Shown: positions 50,120 through 60,944 of the stretch, piece by piece
Layout: the number at the start of each line of letters is the position of its first letter
How positions within the stretch are numbered: the stretch's first letter is position 1
DNA from: Symbiodinium natans
Taxonomy: Eukaryota; Sar; Dinophyceae; Suessiales; Symbiodiniaceae
Assembly: GCA_905221605.1 (NCBI GenBank)
Contig: CAJNDS010000846.1
Location: forward strand, 422,001-486,000
Length of the DNA: 64,000 nucleotides
Direction: 5' to 3'
Notes under the pieces: model-generated
Database searches by the model: none
Told to the model about the DNA's origin: nothing
Seen by the model: the letters and a program-made list of their open reading frames with translations, nothing else
Position numbers and translations under genes: made by a program

Positions 50120-50442
50120 TCGGATATGTAGAAGATGAGGATGAGGAGATGCGAGGTGTCAGAATTACTGCAAGACTAATTCAAGTTGGCATGGAAGGCG
50201 ACAGGCGAGGCACGCACCAAATATGCAGCGCAAGGTGTCTTTGGCCGCGGCTGAAGGCCTGTTCCGACATAGATGCCACGTGTGGCTACCACCCCGGAAG
50301 AGGTGGGGGCGGTGATCCATCTCGGCACAGTCACTCAACATGGCCCCGTCTTGGGCCAGACAGTACATCGATCGGCCTTCTACGCCTACGGCATGATAGG
50401 CTTGAAAAAGGCACAGGAGGCGCACTGCGCTCCCAGTTGTGA
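50120..50442 (+). CDS. Candidate exon(s), unrecognised
   Basis: Very pyrimidine-rich acceptor CCTAGTTCTTTCTAG at 50,119, then GYVEDEDEEMRGVRITARLI and GMEGDRRGTHQICSAR. After about 50,240 a second frame (VATTPEEVGAVIHLGTVTQ) looks better, so a small intron probably lies between. Confidence 0.45.
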
Positions 50443-50742
50443 TGGCTCACCGGCCCCATCTCCGTTTATCACCTGCAGCGCTGTATACTAGCCAGTGACA
50501 GACTCCTTCAATACGCCAACACCCTCCTAACAACTAAGCGAACGTTGAAGCATGGCATGGATCGCGTCCCCGCTCTGTCGATGGGACATAGCTCACCTCA
50601 AGTCCAAAATGCTCATTGACCCAAATCCTTCACACTAATCCCAAGAATCACACTCAATTCTGATCTAGGAATCATCACGCAGCGTACATGGAAGCCTGCC
50701 CTTGCAACACCATTCCATATCGAACCCGAACACAGCAACTAC

Positions 50743-51211
50743 ATGGTTAACTACATGCTGCCCTTAGATTGGCGCTACGGAGTGCCACTCGCTCCGCTTG
50801 GATCCAGTAGAAGAATCTGGGGGCTTCAGATTTTTGAGGATCTTGTTGTTGACGATGTAAGAGTAACCCTGGGTCCTACATGTGGGCTGGAGTGGCTGGA
50901 ATGGGGTGGGCCATGGTCTTGTATCAATCGGTTCACGGGAGGTAGCTGAAGTCCAGTTCTTTTGCAACACCGCGCTGCTTCCCATGCTCGTATGGAAGCC
51001 CCCCAGACTCCCAAGTGAAGCTGAGCTCGTGCGTCGTTGTCAAGCTTGGGATGCAAAATCCCTTCGTGTTGAGCCCATCCGTCACCAATGTCGCGACCTC
51101 GGAGAAAATGACTCACGGCTGGCGCATTTATCACAAGGCCTTTTGGGGCCTCCTGGCAGAGAGCCACAAACACCTTCCAAGCTGAATGCTAGTTGCCCTC
51201 TGAGAGCTTGA
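50743..51211 (+). CDS. Candidate exons, unrecognised
   Basis: First frame (to 50,949) reads WRYGVPLAPLGSSRRIWGLQ then FEDLVVDDVRVTLG; second frame (from about 50,950) reads EVQFFCNTALLPMLVWKPP then SEAELVRRCQAWDAKSLR to a stop at 51,209. An intron near 50,890-50,950 would join them. The minus strand is open too. Confidence 0.4.
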
Positions 51212-51588
51212 GCCAATGATTTGTGGCACGGGTTTGAGAACGCAGGGGTTCTGATAAGGTGTGCACACATACTTGTAGCTACCTCGGAGCCGCTTTGTTG
51301 GCCCTTCGTGTTGGCCCTGCTGAGTCTCAAAAACACGACCGGCGCTTCACAAAGCCATTCGAAGCGATAGGACAGCGTGCCTAAGGTTTGAGTCAAAAAC
51401 TTGCAGGGCTGAATCTGTTCAGCTGATGTTTATCTGTACTGTAAGGCGAACATATCAATGATCCAAGCTTCATACTTTGTTTTGGAACTAGTTTCTTTCC
51501 CTCTAGAGAGAGGAACACAAGAATCTTGCCCATTGACCTTTGATCTTCGAAGAGTGCACCCATCGATCCGTTGGAGCTGGGCTCAGCG

Positions 51589-51876
51589 TCATGTGGATGT
51601 GTGCCAATGTCCAGGTGTCCAGGTCAAGTCATCACTCGCAGCGCTTCCTGCTACGGAGCCAATCTCCAACAAGAGCTTTAGGAGGTTCCAGGTGATCGTG
51701 TAGGACCTTGCTCGGGCATTTGGCCCTGTTGCAAGCGCAGCTGTCATGGAGGACGGTGCAACTTCCGCCACTCGGATGGGCTTGTTAAATTGCGGAGCTG
51801 CAAAAAGTTCTCTGTTGTTGCTCTGGAAGTACAGGGTTTGGGGCTTCGGCAGTTTTTTCAAGAGTCGCTGTTGCAA
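51589..51876 (-). CDS. Candidate exon, unrecognised
   Basis: 96-codon minus frame reading PQTLYFQSNNRELFAAPQFN then RSYTITWNLLKLLLEIGSVA, ending at a stop at 51,589. A competing plus exon with good borders lies at 51,623-51,691. Confidence 0.4.
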   Translation of the reverse strand: MQQRLLKKLPKPQTLYFQSNNRELFAAPQFNKPIRVAEVAPSSMTAALATGPNARARSYTITWNLLKLLLEIGSVAGSAASDDLTWTPGHWHTST

Positions 51877-52005
51877 CAGTAGGTCAAGCGTTCAAGTAAG
51901 GAAGCGAAGACCTCGACGGGTGCTCCTGCAGCTGCCAGCACAGGCAAGAGAGCAGGGCAGCTTGGCCGATCTTTCGTTTCACCATCCCTGAAACGTGTAA
52001 ACTTC

Positions 52006-52404
52006 GTGTGCGCTCCTGCCAATACCAGCACCAACGGACACAAACGGGCACAAATGCCTTCAAGCGGCCAGCACTTCCACACAGAATCGAACTTGGACAC
52101 TCAGATCCCCGTTGCCCGACTGCATGTTGCAAGCCAAGGTACAAGAAGCAGGCGGCCACGCCCCCGACGCCTTGCTGGCATCGACATGCTTTGTCTAACG
52201 TTAGAGCCTGGCGCGTTTTTCTTGGCAGCATGCTCTGCATGCAAGGGTGAGTCCAACGACAGAGCAGGGGCGTTGTGCTTCTTTCGCCCGCAAATGCCAC
52301 CCAGGAAATGGAGCATGGCCGAAAAGCCGAAGATGACACTTGCATGCAAAGGGGGTTCAGAGGGGGACCTGGGCAGCGGCAGCGACATCATAACACTATG
52401 GTAA
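52006..52404 (+). CDS. Candidate exon, unrecognised
   Basis: 133-codon plus frame reading NTSTNGHKRAQMPSSGQHFH then RPQMPPRKWSMAEKPKM. The minus strand is open for 154 codons over the same bases; neither has decisive splice sites. Confidence 0.3.
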   Translation: MCAPANTSTNGHKRAQMPSSGQHFHTESNLDTQIPVARLHVASQGTRSRRPRPRRLAGIDMLCLTLEPGAFFLAACSACKGESNDRAGALCFFRPQMPPRKWSMAEKPKMTLACKGGSEGDLGSGSDIITLW

Positions 52405-52779
52405 CTCACACCCTGCTGGCCAGCAACTCACTCCGCACAACTGGAGGAATAGTTTGATTTTCTCGAGGATCATTGGAGGCCCTGTGCCATCGTGGCAGGC
52501 AAGCATCCCAGGCAACTCGGATGACGTTACTCTGGGGTTTGCATGGGTAGTTGGTCCAGATTCATCGCTTGCTGGGTTTGTGGTCGTTGCACTGTCGCTG
52601 CAGCACACCGCATGACACAGAGCCGAGGGAACCTGTAGAGCCGCACGAACACATGAACATGAAGTCCAGGCCCTCAATACAACTACGACACCAACAGCTT
52701 CAAGAAGCTTGGCTGCTTTCGGGACGTAGGGGTCCAGCGTGGTCCGACCATTTCTCAGGCCTGGGCTTGTAGTCAACAT
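52396..52779 (-). CDS. Candidate exon, unrecognised
   Basis: 128-codon minus frame from ATG: MLTTSPGLRNGRTTLDPYVP then KLLEAVGVVVVLRAWTS, ending at 52,396. Splice borders not identified. Confidence 0.35.
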   Translation of the reverse strand: MLTTSPGLRNGRTTLDPYVPKAAKLLEAVGVVVVLRAWTSCSCVRAALQVPSALCHAVCCSDSATTTNPASDESGPTTHANPRVTSSELPGMLACHDGTGPPMILEKIKLFLQLCGVSCWPAGCELP

Positions 52780-53184
52780 CGCTAGTTTAAGGACTGGTTT
52801 TGCTTATGTCAACTTTTGTCAGAGATGTTAGGGCTCCTGCTCTTCCGGGACGAACAGGTAAGGGGCTCCGAGAGGGGTGAGCGTGTTCAGCTCTTTCGAT
52901 TCGGCGCGTTTCGTGTAGCACTGTGGTGTTCAGGGGGTTTAGGTGCTCCTTGGCTTGGGAAAGTGCATCCGATAGGGAAGCTGAGCTTCTTTCGAATGGG
53001 GGGAGGGGGTTGAAATATCGTAAGGATGGAGTTCAGTTAGAGGTTAGGGTCTCAGTGTACTGGGCTTCGCGGGCACGGAAACTGTGAGAGATGAAAGGCT
53101 TTTTGGGGGGCACACCAAAGACGCAAAATCACAGCAGAAGCCCCATCAATCGAATCAAGCTGCCAGCCCAGGAAGAAGCAGCCA

Positions 53185-53556
53185 GTGTACTCCATGCGCC
53201 CGAAGCCGGAGATGGTCATAGGCGGAAATCTTATTGGAGTGGAAGTTCATCTGAAGGATCCTTTCACACCCCAATGCGATTCTCGAACGTTCCACGGTCC
53301 ACGGCCCCCAGTTCCAACAGCAAAGCTTTGGCAAGGAGCCGCAGAGCATGGTGTGGTGGGCATGTGTGTGTGTGGGTGTGGGAGGGGGAAGCTGGACATG
53401 AAGTACTCCCATCTTCTCCGAGGTGGCGGCGTGCCTTCTTGGACAAAGTCCATCCCGGGTCCCATTTACAGCTACGACACGAACTGCCTCTTGTTTTGGA
53501 AGGATTTGGAGGTCTTTGTAGTTTGGGCAGTTGGAGGCAAAATGGTCTGGCCATGA
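53185..53556 (+). CDS. Candidate exon, unrecognised
   Basis: Plus frame reading MRPKPEMVIGGNLIGVEVHL then KDPFTPQCDSRTFHGPRPP and, after a GT-rich tract, SWTKSIPGPIYSYDTNCLLF. Two other frames are open here, so this is tentative. Confidence 0.35.
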   Translation: MYSMRPKPEMVIGGNLIGVEVHLKDPFTPQCDSRTFHGPRPPVPTAKLWQGAAEHGVVGMCVCGCGRGKLDMKYSHLLRGGGVPSWTKSIPGPIYSYDTNCLLFWKDLEVFVVWAVGGKMVWP

Positions 53557-53755
53557 GGCTGCCAATCGGTAGATGTACTGTCGCATGAGGGTATTGAGGC
53601 CATTGACTCCATTGTCCTTTTGCAGGTCTCCAGATTGTTGCTGTGACTTTGCATGCGTTGCCGAAGGCTGTAGATCGCAAAGCTGCTTTTGCTTGCAAAC
53701 GATTCAACTGGAATCCTTGGAAAGAGTGAAGATTCAGCCTTAATTCTTTCGTCCG

Positions 53756-54175
53756 GTGCTTAGCCAAGCCAAGGTTTCAAGGAGAAGCAGCCTGTGTTCA
53801 GCATCCGCGGCAGGGGTGATGATGATTTCGGCATCTTGGTTGCTTCAGAGAAGGGGGTGCGGCGAAGTTGATGTGAGAGCTGAAGTGTTAGAGCCGAGGT
53901 GGCGTAATTGTGCCCCAGCCCGATGCCCGGACTACATTACCACCTGCTCCCACCTACTCCCACATCCAGGCAACAAGAACGCCAAGGATGCCCCGCAAAT
54001 ATCGACTGAGCAGCTGATGAAGGCCCCCCTGATCGGTCAGGTGGCCAGCAAATACTTGGTGTATGGAAATGCATGGAAATCCTTGGTTTTGCGCCTTCCG
54101 GTTTTGTGCAACTGGAAGAACCATTTGTTTGGGGATGCGCCAAATAGAACCACGCTTTGGGGCTTTGCGTTGTAG
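53756..54175 (+). CDS. Candidate exon, unrecognised
   Basis: 140-codon frame; the C-terminal half is clearly coding-like: DAPQISTEQLMKAPLIGQVA then KYLVYGNAWKSLVLRLPVL. It ends at TAG (54,173). Confidence 0.45.
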   Translation: MLSQAKVSRRSSLCSASAAGVMMISASWLLQRRGCGEVDVRAEVLEPRWRNCAPARCPDYITTCSHLLPHPGNKNAKDAPQISTEQLMKAPLIGQVASKYLVYGNAWKSLVLRLPVLCNWKNHLFGDAPNRTTLWGFAL

Positions 54176-54242
54176 CTTGTGTGATCTGATGCCGATGAGA
54201 AGCTGATAAGAACATGTTAAGAACCCTGGGCGCTTTTTGCAG

Positions 54243-54479
54243 GGCATCGACGCCAGCCGAAAAAAGCCGCCGTCATGGTTACTCGTCGGCAGTCCAGCGC
54301 AGAGTTGTTGTTGTTTCGGGATGGTTCATCCGCGGACGGCACAAGGAGTGCCAGCCACACGTCGCCTTAACGAGCTGATGAGCACAGACTCACAGTTAGA
54401 CCGACAGATCGAATTTGGATGTGAACATGAGCCTGTGACAAATCACTTGCGGAACGGAAGCTGCGCAGCAGCCCTTTAG
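54243..54479 (+). CDS. Candidate terminal exon, unrecognised
   Basis: Strong acceptor GGGCGCTTTTTGCAG|G, phase 0, 79 codons to TAG at 54,477. Reads GIDASRKKPPSWLLVGSPAQ then RRLNELMSTDSQLDRQIEF. It may follow 53,756-54,175 in the same gene. Confidence 0.5.
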   Translation, partial: GIDASRKKPPSWLLVGSPAQSCCCFGMVHPRTAQGVPATRRLNELMSTDSQLDRQIEFGCEHEPVTNHLRNGSCAAAL

Positions 54480-55073
54480 CTGAGCTTGCGACAGTTCATT
54501 GCCAGAGTTTTTGGGACCAGCACAGGGAAGAGAGGGGCCTCAGACTGCAGCTTAGTTACGCTTAGTTAATTCCCGAAAATCTACCCTTCAAAGTTTGTAG
54601 TTGTAAGCAACTTCCCTCATGTCGTATCAACTGACAAAACAATTTGTTGCACTTACCCAGAGTTCTCGGCTTCTGCAAACGTCCGTGACAACAACAGTTT
54701 TTAATTTCCGAAGGGCGTAACATCACAACTTTGAACGACGAGTTGCAGAAACCCAGAAACCTGCTCAGACTTTGTGTTGACCCTTACAAGGAAAGATTTC
54801 TGCAAGTCGTGCCCGTGAAGCCGCACACTGGTTTGCCACGTTACTCCCGCACATACCCGAAATAACACAATTTGTTGCGGTTCAAGTGGGTTCCTGGATG
54901 ATGGTACGTGATTTTCGGGTGTGGGTGGCCAGCTCGAACCGCCTCCAGCCAGTCACGGATATAACGTTTGACAATGGAAAAGGCATGATTTATGCATGAC
55001 ATAATTGCTTCCGTTTTTCTGCCATGCGCAGGGAGGGAAGAGCCCAATGATGGCTTGGGCATGACATAGGCTT
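54480..55073. other. Stretch without clear gene
   Basis: Unique, slightly AT-richer sequence; a minus frame at 54,841-55,062 lacks support. Confidence 0.45.
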
Positions 55074-55298
55074 TTGCAACACGCGTGCTATCAAAGCTGC
55101 GGCATGTTTCCTTATTCGTTTGAAAAACTTCGCAAGTTGGTTAAGAATTGCGGACAAGCACGCCTAAAAGTTGTGCCCGTGCAGTTGGAAAAGGAAGAAA
55201 CAAACCGACTAACACAACCAGTTTCCGCGTGCGCCTGTGCTTCATGTGCCGGGGAAGTGCGAGGACAGCAGAACAACGTGACAACAATTCGCGTTTGA
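55074..55298 (+). CDS. Candidate exon, unrecognised
   Basis: Plus frame reading MFPYSFEKLRKLVKNCGQAR then LKVVPVQLEKEETNRL and a Cys-rich end, stop at 55,296. Confidence 0.4.
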   Translation: MQHACYQSCGMFPYSFEKLRKLVKNCGQARLKVVPVQLEKEETNRLTQPVSACACASCAGEVRGQQNNVTTIRV

Positions 55299-55316
55299 AA
55301 CTCGCCCGAACCATGT

Positions 55317-55604
55317 GTGGCCTCCAACAACACCGGCCTTGAAAGTGTCCAGGTCGCTGAAGTCTCGCCCCGCCATGGTTCCTGGGGATGCAGTGCCCTC
55401 CTGGGTAGCTTCTATCCCAGGCTCGGCATGTCGCATGCTGACCTTCTACTTGCTGGCAAGTTGGCCGCGCATTCGACACTGGCAGGCCCAAAATATCACT
55501 ACCCAGTGGACTGTCACAAAAAGAAGCAGCCAGCTGGAGCCTTTGAGTGGACCCTGCGTTCAGATCTTTGCCTCTGTGAGGCCCATGTGAGTGTCCCCCA
55601 GTGA
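55317..55604 (+). CDS. Candidate exon, unrecognised
   Basis: 96 codons with strong coding character: GLESVQVAEVSPRHGSWGCS then YPRLGMSHADLLLAGKLAA and KKKQPAGAFEWTLRSDL, stop at 55,602. A 206-codon minus frame overlapping it reads poorly and is judged antisense. Confidence 0.5.
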   Translation: MASNNTGLESVQVAEVSPRHGSWGCSALLGSFYPRLGMSHADLLLAGKLAAHSTLAGPKYHYPVDCHKKKQPAGAFEWTLRSDLCLCEAHVSVPQ

Positions 55605-55911
55605 CGCTCAACCCAAACCAAGGTCTATTCCATTGGCAAGAAGCTGCCCTCCGAGTTGCTCGTCTCAAGGTTTTGGCTTTTGAGGCTTCGAGATTCGTTG
55701 GATGCTCGAGACGACCCAATCCAAACTTGCATATCTCGTCGATGCGCATGTAATTCATCCGCCGAAGACAGCGACCTCACTCTGTGACAGCGAAAACCCA
55801 CCCGATGTCATGGCAGCTGCAGTACTATAGGTCCGACCTGATGAAAGTCCGCAGTCCCGGACCCATGCGAGCCTTGGGTGGTACTTCGGGCTGTGTGTTC
55901 AGCGAGGGCTG

Positions 55912-56265
55912 GTGCAGCATTTAGACCTGGCGGCTCGTGTCTCAAAGGATGGGGCAGCGAAGATGCAAGAGGAAACATTGGGAGCAACGAACCATCGCAG
56001 CCCAGGATATGATGGCCCAGCCATGGAGTCGAAGAAGCAAGAGATGGTTGACAGCACCAGGCCCCCCAGTTGGGAAACGTCCTTAAAAGATCTGGGATCT
56101 AATATTCCCGTCCCTTCAATGTGGCCACGCGAAGCTGCGTGCGGGCGACAGAACTGTTTTTGGTGGCTATATCATTGCTGTGTCGTAAGAGGATTGGAAC
56201 CTGAAATGCCAGCGGCCGACTTCTCCTTGATGAAGCGAGGTGTGGAGAAAACCGACGCGGATTGA
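55912..56265 (+). CDS. Candidate exon or short gene, unrecognised
   Basis: 118 codons to TGA at 56,263. Reads LDLAARVSKDGAAKMQEETL then PPSWETSLKDLGSNIPVPS. Mixed, hydrophilic composition; no intron needed. Confidence 0.5.
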   Translation: MQHLDLAARVSKDGAAKMQEETLGATNHRSPGYDGPAMESKKQEMVDSTRPPSWETSLKDLGSNIPVPSMWPREAACGRQNCFWWLYHCCVVRGLEPEMPAADFSLMKRGVEKTDAD

Positions 56266-56707
56266 AAACGCTGATGTTCAACGCACTTTGTGACTTTTTA
56301 AGCCGCGAGAGCTTCACTTCGCAACTTTTGGTGTGTCAGCTTTTTCCTTTTCCAGATCCGTACAGTGTCAGAGTTGAAGTGCAAATCTCGCGTGTTTAAC
56401 TTTTCCGGCTATGCGGTGTGGTTGGCTTGTTAGAAGACTGTTTTTTTGGGGGGTGTAAGACTGAAAACTGGACATGCACACCGGTACTTTGGAAGCCTGG
56501 TGCCAAGGCGAAGACAGTGTTGCAGTCTCCCTCCGCCTCCTCCCTAAAAGAGAAAGGTAGCTGAGACTTTTGGGGGAGGTCATATGCAACAAAACGAGTC
56601 AAACGTATATGCTGGAGATAATTGGAGTTTGGTGTTTTTGGCCCTGGCGTATGGACGCATGAGACTCATAATGTGTATGGCAGCTCCAAGACCAGGGTTG
56701 ACATGAG

Positions 56708-56985
56708 TTAAATTGAAGTTGCCCGCTTCTCAACAGGAACAAGAGCTTCTCCTGCTCTTTCGGCGTCGGCCCCCGCTGGCCGCGCACATAGTCTTGGAGG
56801 GAGGTTCCACAATCCAGCCTTGTTGTGGGTGAAGTCATTCAGCTCTAATCGGGTAGGCGGAACCAAACCGGAATACCCATGTCCACCGTGTCTCCATGTA
56901 CCAGCAGTATCAAGGAACTTCCTTGAAAACTGAGAGAAGGTTCTGGACTGAGATATTCGATCTAGCACCAGGTCCGGCCCCACAT
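56708..56985 (-). CDS. Exon of unrecognised gene, minus strand
   Basis: Good acceptor CATTACCATTTCAG; 92 codons to a stop at 56,708. Reads VGPDLVLDRISQSRTFSQFS then RKFLDTAGTWRHGGHGYSG and LVPPTRLELNDFTHNKAGLW. The frame is consistent throughout and has no equal competitor on the plus strand. No domain recognised. Confidence 0.55.
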
Positions 56986-57355
56986 CTGAAATGGTAATGA
57001 CGGGCGCGCTTGCACGCTACGACCGGCCTGTATTCTGAGTCTGGAGCGGGTAATATTCGGTGGGAGGTCTTAGCTTTGTGGCGTATCTTGGTGAGCCGCT
57101 TTTATTGAGGAGTTCCATTAGAGGCTGTCGTTCCAGAGGGGCTTCCTTGACAAGTCAGGCTCTCAGATGCAGTTAGACTCTGCTGCCAAGCAGCGGAGTT
57201 TTTGCCAAGAGAGCGCCCCGTGGGAACTTGGGGAGGGCAGAAGGTCCCAGGGAAACGTGCTGCCAAGAGTGATCAACATGCGCCCCCCGAACTCCTCTTC
57301 ACATGAAGCTTAGCAAGTTCAGCAGTTTAACCATTCTTTCAATGCTGAATCAAGG

Positions 57356-57649
57356 ATGGCTTTCAATTTTTTCCGTATCAGAGAGCAACCAGTGATGCCC
57401 TCCTGGTGGCTACCGGTGGCTGTATGTCATATCGCACCCCAGGCAGCGCTGCAAGAACTTCGAGATGCAACTAAAACAATGATTTATTTAGGTTTTTCTG
57501 CGCATCTCACAGCTGTTATGTTGCAGATACTTGCAAGCTTTGATCTGGAGAGCGAGTGGAGAATGAGTTTGGGAGCAAGCTCCTTTTGTGCCCGGTTGTG
57601 TCCCAGCATTCCACTGGGGTGTGGCTGTCGGGTGGCGGGGGCGTTGTAA
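57356..57649 (+). CDS. Candidate ORF with membrane-like segment
   Basis: From ATG: MAFNFFRIREQPVMPSWWLP, then a segment TKTMIYLGFSAHLTAVMLQI apolar enough for a membrane helix, ending at TAA (57,647). A minus frame covers its 3' third. Confidence 0.45.
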   Translation: MAFNFFRIREQPVMPSWWLPVAVCHIAPQAALQELRDATKTMIYLGFSAHLTAVMLQILASFDLESEWRMSLGASSFCARLCPSIPLGCGCRVAGAL

Positions 57650-58148
57650 ACCAGGTTGCAGATTTTGAAGTGGCTACGATGCTTGTGTTGAGAGCATAGG
57701 CTCTGAACTCTTTCTCCTTCCAGTTTCCGCACTAGCCGCTTAGCCCATGCAAGATCGACAGCCGCAGCCCAAGAGGCTTCTCCAAGGTTTTAAGCATTTC
57801 ATGGTGCTGGTGGCGGGGCCGGGATGCTTGTGATTGAGTGTTTGTGCGGATGACTTGCTGTACTGACACAACCTCAAAGCAGCCAAGCCCCGATTAATTT
57901 TAGTTCAATCTCCCAATTGTCCTTCAGACCGTGTTGCTCAGGAAGGTTTGTTCCTTCATTATCTTTCTGTTCGCAAGGACCGACGATCGAAGCTATTGAG
58001 CCAGGCTGTAGGGCACCCTGATGGGTCCCTGCGTTGCTCAAAGTGTGGTGACTGGGCTTCTTACAGGAGGCATCGCGCCAAGCGCAGACTTCCTGTCCTG
58101 TGAAAAGAAGAGGAACAGGCATGGTTCGCTCAGATTCAAGCTTGTCAT

Positions 58149-58517
58149 GTGCAGTGTTTATGCTTCTCGATCCTGGCTCCCCGGAAAAGTTTCAACATGT
58201 TTCAACAAGGTATCATCCCAGCAGGAAATCCTGACGTCCGCGACATCAGGGGAAGTCCATCGTGTCTTTCAGCGGCAGAGATGTCAGTTTGTCCGGCTGA
58301 ACCCATGCTGCTAATTAGTCCTTTCGGTTTTAGAAGGGCAAAGGGCGGCTTGGGGCTTGGCTTGACTTTGGGCACCGTCTGCCTGGCAGTGCCTTGGCCG
58401 GGCTTGAAGGAAGGTTTGTGGGATGGAACTGTTGGGCCGTTCCATGCTTGCGGGAGTTTGGGTTTTCGTGCTCTCTGGCTTCTTGGAGTAGGCCTGAAGT
58501 TTGGCATGTTAGCGTGA
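58149..58517 (+). CDS. Candidate exon followed by open frame
   Basis: The first third reads FQQGIIPAGNPDVRDIRGSP then SAAEMSVCPAEPMLL; the rest is Gly/Leu-rich and may be intron read-through. The minus strand here gives a Lys/Pro-rich frame (58,202-58,507) that competes. Confidence 0.35.
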   Translation: MQCLCFSILAPRKSFNMFQQGIIPAGNPDVRDIRGSPSCLSAAEMSVCPAEPMLLISPFGFRRAKGGLGLGLTLGTVCLAVPWPGLKEGLWDGTVGPFHACGSLGFRALWLLGVGLKFGMLA

Positions 58518-59488
58518 AGTTGTGGAGTCTACACATGCTCTGCCACCAGCTGAGTTCTCAAGGAAAGCAGTTCACCAGCCTTAACCGACCAATGAATTTG
58601 TAATATTTCTTCGCCCTTGAAGATCCCAAGCCATCCTTTCCCGACCTGCTCACCCAGCCCCCACCGGCCTTAAGCAGCTTCCGAGGGCCCTAAACCCTGC
58701 AGCAGAAGCTTTTAAAGTTGAGTGCTGGAGCAGCATCATGCCTGGTCCTTCCAAGCCGGAATGGGCGGAAGCGGCTCTGCGCGAGGGACTTAATCTCGTG
58801 TGAAGCGTAACCGGGGGGAAAGGCCACTGGAAATGTAGCCACATGATTTTATTGAGTCAGGGTCCTACAATCTGTCAGACCAAAGCACCAAAGGCTGATA
58901 AACCATAACGCTGCGTGCGACAAGCTGGGGCATGTGGGAGCTTTGGTTGTTTTGGCATCCGTGTTCCCCAGGCGCGTCTCGGCGTACCAGGCAGGGGTTC
59001 ATCTCATGTAAACACCGAGCCAGGCTTCGGCTTGTACCGGGATACGTTACACTTACGAACATGGACGCTTGATAGGCACGCTATTGTCAGTGTTCACCCG
59101 CTAAGCGTGGTTACATGGTGTCTTGATATGGTCCACCTTCTTTAAAGGGTTCTGAAGTATGGGCCCTTGGGTGTATAAGGGGTAGAAACAGGAGTCCCCA
59201 TTTAAGGGCCCGTATTGAGAGACCATGTAACAATGCTTGGACACCCAGGTTTGGGGTTTGGGGCCCTTCCGCTTTCACTTCGATACAGCATCGTCACAAG
59301 CAAAACTTGGCACATTCATACATGGTACTGTGTGGTACCCAGGCTTCAGATGGCAGCCATTTACGCAGCCAGTCCTTCGGTCCGGTTCACCGCGAGAGTT
59401 TAGCCTTGCTTGTGGTTGTAGGGTCGGATGAGTTTTCCGGAGCGTTGAAACATCTGAAGCTTCTGGCTTAATTTGCCCCTTCTGCGAG

Positions 59489-59664
59489 AAGCGAAACTGT
59501 GCCCTGGCCAGGAGTCGACGGAGCAGCCTCCGGAAGTGACAGCCGGGGCGGGTGAGAAGCGGAAGCGGAAAGTGAAGCAGGGCACCCAGATTCCTGCACT
59601 ATCTTTTGATACATGGAGGGGTCTTTTTTCAGCATGTGGCTTCGTGGTTAGGCTCTTTTGTTGA
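59489..59664 (+). CDS. Candidate exon with nuclear-localisation-like basic run
   Basis: Acceptor TTTGCCCCTTCTGCGAG, reads AKLCPGQESTEQPPEVTAG then EKRKRKVKQGTQIPALSF. KRKRKVK is a typical monopartite nuclear import signal. Ends near 59,620-59,664. Confidence 0.4.
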
Positions 59665-59782
59665 TGCCAACCAATGTTGGTTCTCATTTTCCTGGCAAGT
59701 AATTACCCTGGCAAAGGCCTCGCATGCTCGGATCTTTCTTCCCTGTGGAATCCTTCGGAATCCTACAGCCTTCTGAACCTAC

Positions 59783-59924
59783 AGGATTGGCAACAAAGCC
59801 ATCCACGAAAAATTGCTGAGGATCCGTTCGCCGGATGAGGTGTCCGAGGCGGCCAGAGTAAATCACAGGTTCAAAATCAGATTTGATCCCCTGCAGCGTT
59901 TGCTGCTCATCCCTGTTGGTGGAC
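59783..59924 (-). CDS. Exon with both splice sites, unrecognised
   Basis: 142 nt on the minus strand, strong borders: CTTGATTTTTAG|G and AATCCT|GTAGGT. Reads STNRDEQQTLQGIKSDFEPV, then IYSGRLGHLIRRTDPQQFF and VDGFVANP. One of the clearest exons in the right half. Family not recognised. Confidence 0.6.
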
Positions 59925-59935
59925 CTAAAAATCAA

Positions 59936-60498
59936 GCACTATAACACTTGAACGTAGGAAAATCAGGAACATCCTCCACGCCCAACAACAAAATTTCGTG
60001 GCATGCAGGCCTCCGCGCCGTCCATGTCCGCGGTCACTGCATGGGGGCCCATTCATGGGTCTTCATGTAGCAGCGTACGTAGCATCCCTCGACCCAACGC
60101 CTCTGTGACAAGTGTAGTGGTGTCGGGGTGTGGAGTTTCGGGCGTATAGTCTCCCCACCCCACCATGGTCAAGTGGGTTGGTGTAAGGGTTCGGGCTTCT
60201 GGTTCATTGAATTGTTGATGTTTTATTGGAGCCTGTTGTTACCACAGCTTCACCGTACACGTTCTCCAACAGAGTCAATACGGGCACGTGCACAAGTAAG
60301 TGTACTACGTGATTAAATTAAGAAGGGCTGCAAGTGGGTTCATAAAGATCTCATAAGGGTTTGCACAGGGTCCAGTGAGGCGATATGGGTGGTTATAAGA
60401 TGATGCAAGGGCACACACACACAGGGTATTTGTGGTGACGATCATGGTATTGGGGGAGTCGATCATTCGGTAGCTTTAGGAGCTTGCCAGGTAGCGAT
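59936..60498. other. Stretch without clear gene
   Basis: Unique sequence; an ACACACAC run at 60,412-60,422; no supported exon. Confidence 0.45.
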
Positions 60499-60705
60499 TC
60501 ATCGAGAAATATGAAACCTCAAGACCATGCAACTGTCGTCTGAGAGCCTGACGTTTGAACCTGTTTTCTCAAATGGAAAAGGGCCCGACTTTGAAGCCAA
60601 TTGCAGGTGCGTGGATTCTGCGTCCAGAATCCATATCGCAGCCAATGGATAGGTGTCTTCGTTGGCACCTGTCCCACACAGACACACCGTCCGAAGAGGG
60701 TCCAC
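60499..60705 (-). CDS. Candidate exon, unrecognised
   Basis: 69-codon minus frame reading VCLCGTGANEDTYPLAAIWI then LDAESTHLQLASKSGPFPF to a TGA at 60,499. A plus exon after AAGCCAATTGCAG|G at 60,608 (VRGFCVQNPYRSQWIGVF) is equally open, so the strand is unresolved. Confidence 0.4.
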   Translation of the reverse strand: MDPLRTVCLCGTGANEDTYPLAAIWILDAESTHLQLASKSGPFPFEKTGSNVRLSDDSCMVLRFHISR

Positions 60706-60944
60706 AAAAATCCGAACATGTGTGAAGGCCCTCCTCCTCCAAAATCCTTTGTTGGTGTCGTCGCCGTCGTCAGGGACCTCCAGCTGTCATGAAAGGCCCA
60801 GGAGCGTCCCGGGAAACCTCTGCCACAGCACAGACCCAGGGCATCTCATCCCGAAAGGCCACATTTGTCCACAGCGACCCAGTGCACCTCCACTTACTTC
60901 CCGAAAGCTTGAAAAGAAACGTTCGCCCAAGCACACCAGCCTAC

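Noticed and set aside
55141-55758. 206-codon minus-strand frame
   Set aside because: Poor codon character; the plus-strand exons at 55,074-55,298 and 55,317-55,604 read as protein.
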